From NCBI GenBank assembly GCA_963727465.1, contig CAVSGL010000017.1:1-64000 (forward strand): DNA of 64,000 bases, given 5' to 3'. The notes under the pieces are model-generated. The model saw nothing but the letters and a program-made list of their open reading frames with translations. It did no database searches and had not been told where the DNA came from. Below, one piece after another: positions 33,868 through 42,492 of this stretch (positions are counted from its first letter, which is position 1; the number at the start of each line of letters is the position of its first letter). Position numbers and translations under genes: made by a program. This DNA is from VRUE01 sp963727465. GTDB taxonomy: Bacteria > Actinomycetota > Thermoleophilia > Solirubrobacterales > 70-9.

Positions 33868-35232
33868 ATGACCGACTTCACCGGGCTGGCGATCGCCGGC
33901 CGGATCGCCAGCCCCGACGATGCCGACTGGGACGAGGCGCGCCTCGCCTGGAACCTCGCCGCCGACCAGCATCCCGAGGCCGTCGTCTTCGCCGAGAACG
34001 CCGACGACGTCGCCGCGACCGTCCGCTTCGCCGCCGCCAACGACCTCAGGGTCGCCGCCCAGGGGACCGGCCACGGCGCCGCGCCGCTGGCGCCGCTGGA
34101 GGGCACGATCCTGCTCAAGACCGAGCGCCTGCGCGGGGTCGAGGTCGATCCCGGCGCCGGCACGGCGCGCGTCGCGGCGGGCGCGCTCTCGCTCGAGCTG
34201 GGCGAGGCGGCCAACGCGCACGGGATGTGCTCGCTGCCGGGCTCCTCGCCCGACGTCGGCGTGACCGGCTACACGCTGGGCGGCGGGCTGAGCTGGCTCG
34301 GCCGGCGCCACGGCTTCGCCTGCAACCGCGTCGCGGCGATCGAGCTGGTCGACGCCGCGGGCGAGCCGCGCACGGTCGACGCCGAGAACGACCCCGACCT
34401 GTTCTGGGCGCTGCGCGGCGGGGGCGGCGGCTACGCCGTGGTCACCGCGCTGCACGTCCGCCTGCTGCCGATCGCCGAGATCTACGCCGGAGCTCTGGTC
34501 TTCCCGGCCGCGGTCGGGGCCGAGGCCGTGCGCGCCTACCGCGACTGGATCGCCGGGGTGTCCGAGGACGTCACCAGCGTCGTCCGCTTCATCACGCCGC
34601 CGCCGATCCCCGACGTGCCCGAGCCGATCCGCGGCCGGCCGCTCTTGACGATCGACGGCGCCTGCATCGGCGACCGGGCCACGGGCGAAGCGACGTTCGC
34701 GCCGCTGCGCGAGATCGGCGAGACGATCATGGACACCCTCGAATGGATGCCGACGGCCGGCCTCAGCCGCATCCACATGGACCCGGAGAACCCGGTGCCG
34801 GGAATCGGCGAAGGGATGACGGTGACCGAGATCAGCGACGAGGCGATCGACGCCTTCGTCTCCGTCGCCGGACCGGACTCCGGCTCCCCCCTGCTGCTCA
34901 GCGAGCTGCGCCACCTGGGCGGCGCGCTCGGGCGCCCGGACGAGAACGGCGGCGCCCTCTCCCACCTCGACGCGGGCTTCGTCATGTACAGCATCGGCAT
35001 GCCGATGACGCCGGAGCTGGGCGAGGCGATCCCCGCCCACCTGCGGAAGATCGAGCAGACGATGCGCCCCTGGCGCGCCGACGGCCACTACTTCAACTTC
35101 CGCGAGGGCCCCTGCGACGTCGACGCGATCCTGCCGCCCGACGTCTGCTCCCGCCTCGCCGAGGTCAAGCGCAGGTGGGACCCCGACGGCCGCATCGTCG
35201 CCAACCACGCCGTCGCCCTCGGTGAGGCCTGA
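33868..35232 (+). CDS. FAD-binding oxidoreductase, berberine-bridge/BBE type
   Basis: This 454-residue flavoenzyme has a PP-loop FAD-binding domain (residues 35-205). It includes VAAQGTGHGAAPLAPLEGTI, where the His corresponds to the covalent flavin-binding position of BBE enzymes, and PGSSPDVGVTGYTLGGGLSW. The C-terminal BBE motif HYFNFREG sits near residue 410. Such enzymes oxidise alcohols, sugars or secondary metabolites. There is a good Shine-Dalgarno (CAGGAGAC) before ATG 33868. Substrate cannot be predicted. Confidence 0.88.
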   Translation: MTDFTGLAIAGRIASPDDADWDEARLAWNLAADQHPEAVVFAENADDVAATVRFAAANDLRVAAQGTGHGAAPLAPLEGTILLKTERLRGVEVDPGAGTARVAAGALSLELGEAANAHGMCSLPGSSPDVGVTGYTLGGGLSWLGRRHGFACNRVAAIELVDAAGEPRTVDAENDPDLFWALRGGGGGYAVVTALHVRLLPIAEIYAGALVFPAAVGAEAVRAYRDWIAGVSEDVTSVVRFITPPPIPDVPEPIRGRPLLTIDGACIGDRATGEATFAPLREIGETIMDTLEWMPTAGLSRIHMDPENPVPGIGEGMTVTEISDEAIDAFVSVAGPDSGSPLLLSELRHLGGALGRPDENGGALSHLDAGFVMYSIGMPMTPELGEAIPAHLRKIEQTMRPWRADGHYFNFREGPCDVDAILPPDVCSRLAEVKRRWDPDGRIVANHAVALGEA

Positions 35233-35233
35233 G

Positions 35234-35770
35234 CTACCGGACCAGCGTCCTCAGCCTCTCCACCGCCGGATCGTCATCGCCGACCAAGTCGGCGATCGTG
35301 CCGGCTGCGTCTTCGATGTCCTCCGGCGTCGCGATCGAGATCGCCTCGAGATCAGCCCAATCTTTGGTGCGATCGAAGAAGGCCTTGAAGATCGCCAGCG
35401 AGGCGCAATCGAGCACGGGGATTTCGCGGTCTTCGAGCGAAACCCAGACGACCGACGAGGCGACGGAATCGTGAAGGGGAATGTTCTTGAGGAAGACGTC
35501 AACGGGCGTTTCACTCCACCAGAGCCGCGCTTGGCCGTCCCGCCTGACCTGCATGACGTCCTTCTTCCGCACACGCACCTCCTTGGGCAGCGAGGCGAGG
35601 ACCGACTCGGCCTCCGATGCATCGACGAAGATGTTGACGTCGAGATCGCGCGTCCCGCGCGGCTCCTCGACGCAATAGGCGAGTGCGATGGCCCCGCCGA
35701 AGGCATGGGCCAGTCCTGCGTCTGAAAGCGCGTCGTGAAGCGCGAAGAGCTTCTCAACCAGCTCACTCAT
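35234..35770 (-). CDS. AbiEii-like/DUF-type nucleotidyltransferase (toxin candidate)
   Basis: This 178-residue protein has the nucleotidyltransferase core FGGAIALAYCVEEPRGTRDLDVNIF (split here as FGGAIALAY and GTRDLDVNIFV), with GG and DxD metal ligands, and a later ETPVDVFLK carrying the third acidic residue. This is the AbiEii/type IV-toxin-like layout. It is translated with the upstream HTH gene through an 8-bp overlap. It is best read as the toxin half of an HTH/nucleotidyltransferase toxin-antitoxin pair; direct evidence of toxicity is lacking. Confidence 0.75.
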   Translation of the reverse strand: MSELVEKLFALHDALSDAGLAHAFGGAIALAYCVEEPRGTRDLDVNIFVDASEAESVLASLPKEVRVRKKDVMQVRRDGQARLWWSETPVDVFLKNIPLHDSVASSVVWVSLEDREIPVLDCASLAIFKAFFDRTKDWADLEAISIATPEDIEDAAGTIADLVGDDDPAVERLRTLVR

Positions 35771-36089
35771 GGGGGGAAGCACCTTTCGCGACACGATCCG
35801 GCAGACGGGGATAACCGAGCTCCGGTTTAGGGCGATATGGCAAAGCCTCGGCGAGCTCCAGAACTTGGACGAGGATCCTGCTGGCCCGCTCGACATCGAC
35901 AGGCGGCCTGCGAGAAGCGAGAGTCAAGTCAAAGCCACCGGCCGCCGCCAACCGCGCCAGCGCATCCGCCCCGGGCTCGCGCTTACCGCGCACGTAGGCG
36001 TTTACGACAGAGCGCGGCATGCCGGCCCTGCGCGCAAGCTCGGCCTGACTTAGTCCGCTGTTGGCCAAGATCTCGCTCGCAAGCATCAT
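35763..36089 (-). CDS. XRE-type HTH regulator (antitoxin candidate)
   Basis: This is a 108-residue protein. An N-terminal Cro/C1-type HTH (ILANSGLSQAELARRAGMPR, then SVVNAYVRGKREPGADALAR) occupies residues 6-50. A basic linker and a C-terminal helix, presumably for partner binding, follow. Start is ATG 36089 or the next codon. A 20-bp perfect palindrome 7 bp upstream of the start is the obvious autoregulatory site. It overlaps the nucleotidyltransferase gene by 8 bp. Confidence 0.85.
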   Translation of the reverse strand: MMLASEILANSGLSQAELARRAGMPRSVVNAYVRGKREPGADALARLAAAGGFDLTLASRRPPVDVERASRILVQVLELAEALPYRPKPELGYPRLPDRVAKGASPHE

Positions 36090-36096
36090 GGCTTGA

Positions 36097-36116
36097 TGTT
36101 AGCGAACTCGCTAACA
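36097..36116. promoter_or_regulatory. 20-bp palindromic operator upstream of the HTH gene
   Basis: TGTTAGCGA (36097-36105) and TCGCTAACA (36108-36116) form perfect half-sites around a 2-base centre. The site lies 7 bp from the start of the HTH gene and 4 bp from the stop of the next gene upstream on that strand's map. Typical of a dimeric XRE repressor controlling its own operon. Confidence 0.8.
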
Positions 36117-36121
36117 GACCG

Positions 36122-37051
36122 CTAGGGCTCGATCACGTTGTTCGGGTCGGGCTTGTCGGCGGGGTCGGCCTGGCTGTAGTCGCCGAAGGGGGCGTCGCGC
36201 TCGGTCACCGCGGCGGAGACGCCCTGCCGCTCGGCGAGCTCGATGAAGCGCTTGGCGTCGGGCGTGTTGCGCATCAGGCCGTCGAGGATCGGGCCGAGCG
36301 TCTGGGTCGAGGCGAGGCCCATGTTCTCGTAGGCGTGGTTGACGACCAGCTTCATCGCGGCGAGCTGCGAGGCGGGGATCGCGGCCAGCTCGCGCGCCGC
36401 CTCGGCGACGGTCTGCTCAAGCCGCTCGAAGGGGACGGCGCGGTTGATCAGCTCGACCTCGGCCGCTTCGGCGCCGGAGAGCGGCTTGCCGGTCAGCGCG
36501 TGCTCCTTCGCCTTGGTCAGGCCGAGGCGGTAGAGCCACATGCCCGAGAGGTAGGCGCCCCACATGCGCGAGTAGGGCGTGCCGATGCGGGCGTCCTCGC
36601 TGGCGATCACCAGGTCGGCGCAGAGGGCGAAGTCGCTGCCGCCGCCGACGCACCAGCCATGCACCTGGGCGATCACCGGCTTCGGCGCCCGCCAGATGCT
36701 CATCAGCTTCTGCGTCGGCGCCAGCGCCGGCGCGGTCGCCGAGACGAAGTCCTTGCCCGGGTCCCACTCGCCGTCGGTGGCCAGCGCCTCATCCCAGTGG
36801 TGGAAGCCGCCGCCGAAGTCGTAGCCGGCGCAGAAGGCGCGCCCGGCGCCGCGCACGACGATCGCCTTGACCTGCTCGTCGCGCACCGCCCGCTCGACCG
36901 CGGCCTCGACCTCTTCGGGCATCGGCGGCACGATCGTGTTCAGCGACTCGGGCCGGTTGAGCGTGATCGTCGCGACGCGGTCGGCGACGCCGTAGAGCAG
37001 CGTCTCGAACTCGCCCGAGCCGGCCTCGCCGCCCGCCGGGCCGGAGCTCAT
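36122..37051 (-). CDS. Enoyl-CoA hydratase/isomerase (crotonase family)
   Basis: This is a 309-residue crotonase-fold enzyme. VATITLNRPESLNTI is the usual N-terminal strand, GAGRAFCAGYDFGGG the oxyanion-hole region and GWCVGGGSDFALCADLVIA the second, with Ser/Asp in place of the Glu/Glu pair of true hydratases. Reaction type is therefore uncertain. Its GTG/ATG start overlaps the preceding pgl stop by 4 bp, so it belongs to the gnd-pgl operon despite an unrelated activity. Confidence 0.88.
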   Translation of the reverse strand: MSSGPAGGEAGSGEFETLLYGVADRVATITLNRPESLNTIVPPMPEEVEAAVERAVRDEQVKAIVVRGAGRAFCAGYDFGGGFHHWDEALATDGEWDPGKDFVSATAPALAPTQKLMSIWRAPKPVIAQVHGWCVGGGSDFALCADLVIASEDARIGTPYSRMWGAYLSGMWLYRLGLTKAKEHALTGKPLSGAEAAEVELINRAVPFERLEQTVAEAARELAAIPASQLAAMKLVVNHAYENMGLASTQTLGPILDGLMRNTPDAKRFIELAERQGVSAAVTERDAPFGDYSQADPADKPDPNNVIEP

Positions 37052-37728
37052 CCCGCCGGTTTCCCGGCCGCGGCCTCGTCGCAGACGACGACCATGTCGT
37101 CGTTCCGCACGCGGCCGGCCGGGATCGAGGTGTCGCCGGCGAGCAGCTTGGCGAGCGGCTCACGCGCCTTCTCGCCCAGCGTCAGCCAGAGAATCTTGTT
37201 GGCGGCGGCCAGCGCCGGGTAGGTGAGCGTCATCCGGCGGTGGCCTTCGTAGGGATCCCAGGTGACCGCCACGCGGCGGTCGTCCACTTCGAGCACCGGG
37301 TCGCCGGGCACGAGCGAGGCGGTGTGCCCGTCCGGGCCGAGGCCGAGGTGGACCAGGTCGAGCTGCTCCGGCAGGTGCACTTCGTACTCGGCGGCGGAGA
37401 GTTCGAGATCGCGGCTGGTGACCGGCATCGGCCGCAGCGCCGACTGGTGGTCGATCGAGAGCATCTGCACGAGGTGGGTCAGGTTGCGGGCGTCGTCGCC
37501 GGGCGGCGCGACCCGCTCGTCGACCTGGAAGATGTGCGCGTCCTCCCAGGGCATCTGCTCCATTTCGCCGAGCAGGCCGACCATCGCCCAGGGCGTCTTG
37601 CCGCCGCTCAGCGCGAGGTCGAACTCGCCCCGCTCGGCGACCGCCTCCCTGCCCGTGGAGGCGACCAGCTCGGCCGCGTAGCGCGAGGCCGCGTCGGCGT
37701 CGGGGAAGACCTTCGTCTCGATCGCCAT
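37048..37728 (-). CDS. pgl: 6-phosphogluconolactonase
   Basis: This is a 226-residue member of the glucosamine-6-phosphate isomerase/6-phosphogluconolactonase family. FDLALSGGKTPWAMVGLL is the phosphate-binding loop, HIFQVDERVAPPGDDARN carries the catalytic region, and LVHLGLGPDGHTASLVPGDP includes the active His. It hydrolyses 6-phosphogluconolactone, the zwf product. It lies between gnd and the crotonase gene, 25 bp downstream of gnd. Confidence 0.95.
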   Translation of the reverse strand: MAIETKVFPDADAASRYAAELVASTGREAVAERGEFDLALSGGKTPWAMVGLLGEMEQMPWEDAHIFQVDERVAPPGDDARNLTHLVQMLSIDHQSALRPMPVTSRDLELSAAEYEVHLPEQLDLVHLGLGPDGHTASLVPGDPVLEVDDRRVAVTWDPYEGHRRMTLTYPALAAANKILWLTLGEKAREPLAKLLAGDTSIPAGRVRNDDMVVVCDEAAAGKPAG

Positions 37729-37753
37729 CGGATTCCTCTACCCGCTTCGAGCG

Positions 37754-38770
37754 CTAGGAAGTCTTCTCGTCATGGCCGCCGAACTGTTTGCGCATCGCCG
37801 AGAGGACCTTGTCGCCGAAGTCGTCGAGCCCGCGCGAGAAGAAGCGCTCGTACAGCGCCGTCGTCAGGACCGGCGCCGGCACGCCCTCGTCGATCGCGGC
37901 GATCGACGTCCAGCGGCCCTCGCCGGAGTCCGAGACGCGCCCGGCGAAGTCGGAGAGGTCGGGCGATTCCTGCATCGCCGCCGCGGTCAGGTCGAGCAGC
38001 CAGGAGCCGATCACGCTGCCGCGCCGCCAGACCTCGGCCACCTCGGGCAGGTCGAGGTCGTACTGGTAGTACTCGGGCTGCTCGAGCGGCGCCGTCTCCG
38101 CGTCCTGCTCGCGCTGCACCTTGCCCGCGTTGGCGTTCTTGAGGATGTTGAGGCCCTCGGCGTAGGCCGCCATCACGCCGTACTCGATCCCGTTGTGGAC
38201 CATCTTCACGAAGTGCCCGGCGCCGTTCGGCCCGCAGTGCAGGTAGCCGTTCTCCGAGGGCGAGGGGTCGCCGCTGCGCCCCGGCGTGCGCTCGGCCTCG
38301 CCGACCCCTGGCGCCAGCGAGGCGAAGATCGGGTCGAGCCGCTGCACCGCCCGGTCGGGGCCGCCGATCATCAGGCAGTAGCCGCGGTCGAGCCCGTGCA
38401 CGCCGCCGCTGGTGCCGCAGTCGACGAAGTCGACGTCGCGCTCGCGCAGCTTGCCGGCGCGGCGGATGTCGTCGCGGTAGTAGGAGTTGCCGCCGTCGAC
38501 GATCGCGTCGCCCGCCTCGAGCTCGGCGGCGACTTCCTCGATCGTCTTCTCGGTGATCTCGCCCGAGGGCACCATCACCCAGACGGCCCGCGGCGCCTCC
38601 AGCTTCGACGCGAGGTCGGACAGCGACGAGGCGCCCTCCGCCCCCTCGCCGGCCAGCTCGGCGATCGCGTCGGCGTTGACGTCGTAGGCGACGATGCGGT
38701 GGCCGTCGCGCATCAGGCGACGCGCCATGTTCGCTCCCATGCGTCCAAGTCCTACTATTCCCAGCTCCAT
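37754..38770 (-). CDS. gnd: 6-phosphogluconate dehydrogenase (decarboxylating), short form
   Basis: This 338-residue short-type 6PGDH makes ribulose-5-phosphate. It has the Rossmann loop GIVGLGRMGANMARRLMRDG, DGGNSYYRDDIRRAG, the catalytic Lys and Asn in GAGHFVKMVHNGIEYG, and IGSWLLDLTAAA. It is about 130 residues shorter than the classical NADP enzyme, as in many Actinobacteria. A small acidic insert near residues 165-180 (ERTPGRSGDPSPSENGYL) is unusual. The ATG at 38770 shares bases with the divergent zwf ATG (CATG). Confidence 0.94.
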   Translation of the reverse strand: MELGIVGLGRMGANMARRLMRDGHRIVAYDVNADAIAELAGEGAEGASSLSDLASKLEAPRAVWVMVPSGEITEKTIEEVAAELEAGDAIVDGGNSYYRDDIRRAGKLRERDVDFVDCGTSGGVHGLDRGYCLMIGGPDRAVQRLDPIFASLAPGVGEAERTPGRSGDPSPSENGYLHCGPNGAGHFVKMVHNGIEYGVMAAYAEGLNILKNANAGKVQREQDAETAPLEQPEYYQYDLDLPEVAEVWRRGSVIGSWLLDLTAAAMQESPDLSDFAGRVSDSGEGRWTSIAAIDEGVPAPVLTTALYERFFSRGLDDFGDKVLSAMRKQFGGHDEKTS

Positions 38771-40190
38771 GGACTCCACCCTATCGGCCGACGTCCTCGT
38801 CATCTTCGGGATCAGCGGCGACCTGGCGAAGAAAATGACCTTCCGGGCGCTCTACCGGCTCGAGGCCAGCCGCAAGCTCGACTGCCCGATCGTCGGCGTC
38901 GCGATCGACGACTGGGACGAGGCGAAGCTGCGCGAGCACGCCCATGAGGCGATCTCCGCGACGGTCAAAGACCCCGACGAGGAAGTCTTCGAGCGCCTCG
39001 CCGCGCGCTTCTCCTACGTCCAGGGCGACTACGCCGACGCCGCCACCTTCGAGCGCGTCGGCAAGGCGATCGGCGACGCCAAGCGGCCGGTCTTCTACCT
39101 GGAGATCCCGCCCTCGCTGTTCGCGACGGTGGTCGCCGGCCTCGGCAGGGCCGGCCTGACCGAGAACGCGCGGGTGGTGATCGAGAAGCCCTTCGGCCAC
39201 GACCTCGAATCGGCGCGCGCGCTCAACGCCGAGCTGCACGAGGTCCTCGCCGAGGAGCAGATCCTGCGGATCGACCATTACCTCGGCAAGGAGCCGGTGA
39301 TGGACATCGCCTACCTGCGCTTCGCCAACTCGATCCTCGAGCCGGTCTGGAACCGCGAGCACGTCTCGCACGTGCAGGTGACGATCGCCGAGGACTTCGG
39401 CGTCGACGACCGCGGCCGCTTCTACGACGCGGTCGGGGCGATGCGCGACGTGATCCAGAACCACGCCCTACAGGTGCTCTCGATCGTCGCGATGGAGCCG
39501 CCCGCGGGCAACCACAAGGACTCGGTCCGCGACAAGAAGGTCGAGCTGTTCCGCGCGATGCGCCCGGCCGACCCGAAGCGCTACGTGCGCGGCCAGTACG
39601 ACGGCTTCCTCGCAGTCGAGAACGTCGCGCCCGACTCGACCACCGAGACCTTCGCCGCGGTCGAGCTGGCAATCGACAACTGGCGCTGGAGCGGCGTGCC
39701 GTTCTTCATCCGCGCGGGCAAGAACATGCCGGTCAAGGCGAGCGAGGTCAACGTCGTCTTCAAGCGGCCGCCGCGCCTCGGCGTCGCCAAAGGAAAGCTG
39801 CCGGAGCCGAACCAGTTGACGGTGCGGATCGAGCCCGAGCCGGGCGCCCGCACGCGCCTCTGGGCGAAGAAGGCCGGGCTCGAGGAGGTCGAGCCGGCGG
39901 ACCTCGAAGTGCTCTTCGAGAAGGTGCCGGGCGAGGACCCCGAGCCCTACGAGCGACTGCTCGGCGACGCGCTGGCCGGCGTCACCCAGCTCTTCACCCG
40001 CGAGGACGCGGTCGAGGAGACCTGGCGCATCGTGCAGCCGCTGCTCGACGAACCCGGACCGGTGCACCCCTACGAGCCGGGGACCTGGGGGCCGAAGGAG
40101 GCCGAGGCGCTGACCCGCGGGATCAGCCAGTGGTTCGAACCGTGGCTTCCCGGCGCGGGCGGAATCTCCAGCGGCGTGCTAGGTTTTTAG
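38769..40190 (+). CDS. zwf: Glucose-6-phosphate 1-dehydrogenase
   Basis: This 473-residue first enzyme of the oxidative pentose phosphate pathway has the N-terminal nucleotide loop IFGISGDLAKKMTF, substrate and active-site motif RIDHYLGKEPVMD with the catalytic His, and RAGKNMPVKASEV. ATG 38769 is chosen since homologous sequence begins right after (ADVLVIFG). Upstream in-frame sequence is the mirror of gnd. The two start codons overlap in CATG, an extreme divergent arrangement. It ends 10 bp before an iron-box-like palindrome. Confidence 0.95.
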   Translation: MDSTLSADVLVIFGISGDLAKKMTFRALYRLEASRKLDCPIVGVAIDDWDEAKLREHAHEAISATVKDPDEEVFERLAARFSYVQGDYADAATFERVGKAIGDAKRPVFYLEIPPSLFATVVAGLGRAGLTENARVVIEKPFGHDLESARALNAELHEVLAEEQILRIDHYLGKEPVMDIAYLRFANSILEPVWNREHVSHVQVTIAEDFGVDDRGRFYDAVGAMRDVIQNHALQVLSIVAMEPPAGNHKDSVRDKKVELFRAMRPADPKRYVRGQYDGFLAVENVAPDSTTETFAAVELAIDNWRWSGVPFFIRAGKNMPVKASEVNVVFKRPPRLGVAKGKLPEPNQLTVRIEPEPGARTRLWAKKAGLEEVEPADLEVLFEKVPGEDPEPYERLLGDALAGVTQLFTREDAVEETWRIVQPLLDEPGPVHPYEPGTWGPKEAEALTRGISQWFEPWLPGAGGISSGVLGF

Positions 40191-40199
40191 GCCTTGCCG

Positions 40200-40213
40200 T
40201 TAGGGCACCCTAA
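40200..40213. promoter_or_regulatory. IdeR/DtxR-like box upstream of efeU
   Basis: TTAGGGCACCCTAA is a 6-2-6 palindrome, followed directly by another TTAGGG half-site (40214-40219), 44 bp before the efeU start. The same box with centre TG lies upstream of efeO. The similarity to IdeR/DtxR sites (TTAGG...CCTAA) and the iron-transport context suggest iron-dependent repression. Confidence 0.7.
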
Positions 40214-40256
40214 TTAGGGTTCCCGCAACCCCGGAAGCGAAAGGCAGTCTAGCCGG

Positions 40257-41144
40257 ATGATTCCCACCCTGGTCATCGCCCTGCGCGAGGGCGTCGAGGC
40301 AGCCCTGATCGTCGGCATCGTCGCCGCCTTCCTGGTCAAGGAGGGGCGGCGCGACGCGATCCGGCAGATGTGGCTGGGAGTGGCGATCGCGGTCGCGCTC
40401 TGCGTCGGCGTCGCCGTCCTGCTGCGGGTGGTCGGCCAGGAGCTGCCGCAGCGCGAGCAGGAGGGCCTGGAGACGGTGATCGGGCTGATCGCGGTCAGCG
40501 CCGTCACCTACATGATCGTCTGGATGCGCCGCCACGCGCGCGGGATCAAGGCCGAGCTGGAGGGGCACGCCGCCAGCGCGCTCGCCGCCGGCTCGACGAT
40601 GGCGCTGGTCGCGATGGCCTTCCTCGCCGTGCTGCGCGAGGGCTTCGAGACCTCGGTCTTCCTGCTCGCCGCCTTCCAGGACGCGAGCGACACCACTGCG
40701 GCCGGGATCGGCGCGGTGATCGGCCTGGTCGCCGCGGTCGCGATCGGGCTCGGGATCTACCGCGGCGGCGTGCGGATCAACCTCTCGCGCTTCTTCCGCG
40801 TCACCGGCCTGATCCTCGTCTTCGTCGCCGCCGGCCTGCTCGCCACCTCGCTGCACACCGCGCACGAGGCCGGCTGGTTCAACGGTCTCCAGGGCCAGGC
40901 GGTCGACCTCTCCTGGCTGGTCCAGCCGGGGACGGTCTCCGGCTCGCTGCTGACCGGGATGCTGGGGCTACAGCCGAAGCCGACCGTCGGCGAGGCGGCG
41001 ATCTACCTGCTCTACGCGGCGCCGATGGCGCTCTACGTGCTCTGGCCCGACCGGCTGCGCCGGCGCGGCGGGGCCACCCCGGCGCGACAGCGGCGCTCGG
41101 CGCCGAGCGAGCGCACGGCCTCGCCGGCCGAGAGCCCCGCCTGA
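40257..41144 (+). CDS. efeU: EfeU-type iron permease (FTR1 family)
   Basis: This 295-residue membrane permease has seven predicted helices. The two REGxE iron-coordinating motifs are LREGVEAAL (about residues 10-18) and LREGFETSV (about 126-134). A cytoplasmic Arg/Ser/Ala-rich tail follows the last helix. It takes up iron delivered by EfeO/EfeB. It is the first gene of the efeU-efeB-efeO set; efeB follows after 19 bp. Confidence 0.94.
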   Translation: MIPTLVIALREGVEAALIVGIVAAFLVKEGRRDAIRQMWLGVAIAVALCVGVAVLLRVVGQELPQREQEGLETVIGLIAVSAVTYMIVWMRRHARGIKAELEGHAASALAAGSTMALVAMAFLAVLREGFETSVFLLAAFQDASDTTAAGIGAVIGLVAAVAIGLGIYRGGVRINLSRFFRVTGLILVFVAAGLLATSLHTAHEAGWFNGLQGQAVDLSWLVQPGTVSGSLLTGMLGLQPKPTVGEAAIYLLYAAPMALYVLWPDRLRRRGGATPARQRRSAPSERTASPAESPA

Positions 41145-41163
41145 CCTCCGCCGCCGCGACGCG

Positions 41164-42402
41164 ATGACGCCGATCAGCCGCCGCCGCCTGCTGGCCTCGG
41201 CCGGAGCCGGAGCCGCCGGCCTCGGCCTCGGCGGCGCCGGCGGCTTCCTCGTCGGCCAGGAGACCGCGCAGGCCTCCGGCGAGGGCACCGGCTCCGTCCC
41301 CTTCTATGGCTCCCACCAGGCGGGGATCGACACCGCGGCGCAGGATCGCCTCCACTTCGCCGCCTTCGACCTGGTGACGAGCAGCCGCGCCGAGCTGCGC
41401 GACCTGATGCGCGAGTGGTCGCGGGCGGCGGCCGAGATGACCGCCGGGCAGATGGTCGGCGGCGTCAACGACCTGGGGGTGGCGCCCCCCGACGACACCG
41501 GCGAGACCGTCGGCCTGCTGCCCTCCCGCCTCACCGTCACCTTCGGCTTCGGCCCGAGCCTGTTCGAGCGCCGCGGCCTGGGCCTCGCTGGGAAACGGCC
41601 GGCGGCGCTGGCGCCGATCCCGCCGCTGCCGGCGGACGAGCTCGACCCGGAGGAAAGCGGCGGCGACCTCTGCGTGCAGGCCTGCGCCGACGACCCGCAG
41701 GTCGCCTTCCACGCGATCCGCAACCTGGCGCGGATCGGCCGCGGCGCGGTGGTGATGCGCTGGTCGCAGCTCGGCTTCGGCCGCACCTCGAGCACGACGC
41801 GCAGCCAGGACACGCCGCGCAACCTGATGGGCTTCAAGGACGGCACCGCCAACATCCGCGCCGAGGACGGCGAGGCGATGCGGCGCTTCGTCTGGGTCGG
41901 CGCGGACGGCGGCCCGGCCTGGATGCGCGGCGGCGCCTACATGGTCACGCGCCGCATCCGCATGCTGCTCGAGGTCTGGGACCGCTCGTCGCTGGAAGAC
42001 CAGGAGGCGACGATCGGCCGCGACAAGTACGCCGGCGCGCCGCTGGGCGAGCGCCACGAGGACGACCCGCTCGACCTCGACGCCGAGCGCGACGGCGAAC
42101 CGGCGATCCCGGCCGACTCGCACGTGCGGCTCGCCTCGCCGCAGCTCAACGGCGGCGAGCGCATCCTGCGCCGCGGCTACTCCTTCACCGACGGCGTCGA
42201 CGAGAGCCTCGGCGAGCTCGAAGCGGGGCTCTTCTTCATCTGCTTCCAGCGCGACCCGCGGCGCCAGTTCGTGCCGATCCAGCGCCGCCTCGGCGCCAAC
42301 GACGCGCTCAACGAGTACATCAAGCACGTCGGCAGCGCCGTCTTCGCGATCCCCCCCGGCGCCCGCCGCGGCGGCTACGTCGGCGAACCCCTGCTCCACT
42401 GA
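41164..42402 (+). CDS. efeB: Deferrochelatase/Dyp-type peroxidase EfeB
   Basis: This 412-residue haem peroxidase of the DyP family is exported by the Tat system: SRRRLLASAGAG is a twin-arginine signal (residues 5-16). The distal GxxDG motif is in MGFKDGTANI (Asp about 226), the proximal haem His is in ADSHVRLASP (about 320), and FICFQRDPRRQFVPIQRRL is a conserved family segment. It oxidises Fe(II) or frees iron from haem for EfeU. Spacing to efeU is 19 bp. A hairpin repeat follows its stop. Confidence 0.94.
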   Translation: MTPISRRRLLASAGAGAAGLGLGGAGGFLVGQETAQASGEGTGSVPFYGSHQAGIDTAAQDRLHFAAFDLVTSSRAELRDLMREWSRAAAEMTAGQMVGGVNDLGVAPPDDTGETVGLLPSRLTVTFGFGPSLFERRGLGLAGKRPAALAPIPPLPADELDPEESGGDLCVQACADDPQVAFHAIRNLARIGRGAVVMRWSQLGFGRTSSTTRSQDTPRNLMGFKDGTANIRAEDGEAMRRFVWVGADGGPAWMRGGAYMVTRRIRMLLEVWDRSSLEDQEATIGRDKYAGAPLGERHEDDPLDLDAERDGEPAIPADSHVRLASPQLNGGERILRRGYSFTDGVDESLGELEAGLFFICFQRDPRRQFVPIQRRLGANDALNEYIKHVGSAVFAIPPGARRGGYVGEPLLH

Positions 42403-42408
42403 GACCCG

Positions 42409-42450
42409 TGGTCGAGGTTTTCATCGGATAGCGGGGAAAACCTCTACCGC
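42409..42450. repeat. GAGGTTTTC/GAAAACCTC hairpin repeat, copy 1
   Basis: GGTCGAGGTTTTC and GAAAACCTCTACC are inverted around CGGATAGCG-like spacer sequence, just after the efeB stop. Two further copies lie at 51181 and 61211. All are intergenic and share both arms and part of the loop (TATGCG/ATAGCG). Confidence 0.8.
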
Positions 42451-42469
42451 GCTCGGTCCGCGCTCCTAT

Positions 42470-42488
42470 CCCGACTGAATTCGTCGGG
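42470..42488 (+). terminator. Short hairpin between efeB and efeO
   Basis: CCCGAC and GTCGGG pair around a 7-base loop and are followed by GTTTGTT. It may attenuate readthrough from efeB before the separate iron-box promoter of efeO. Confidence 0.45.
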
Positions 42489-42492
42489 GTTT

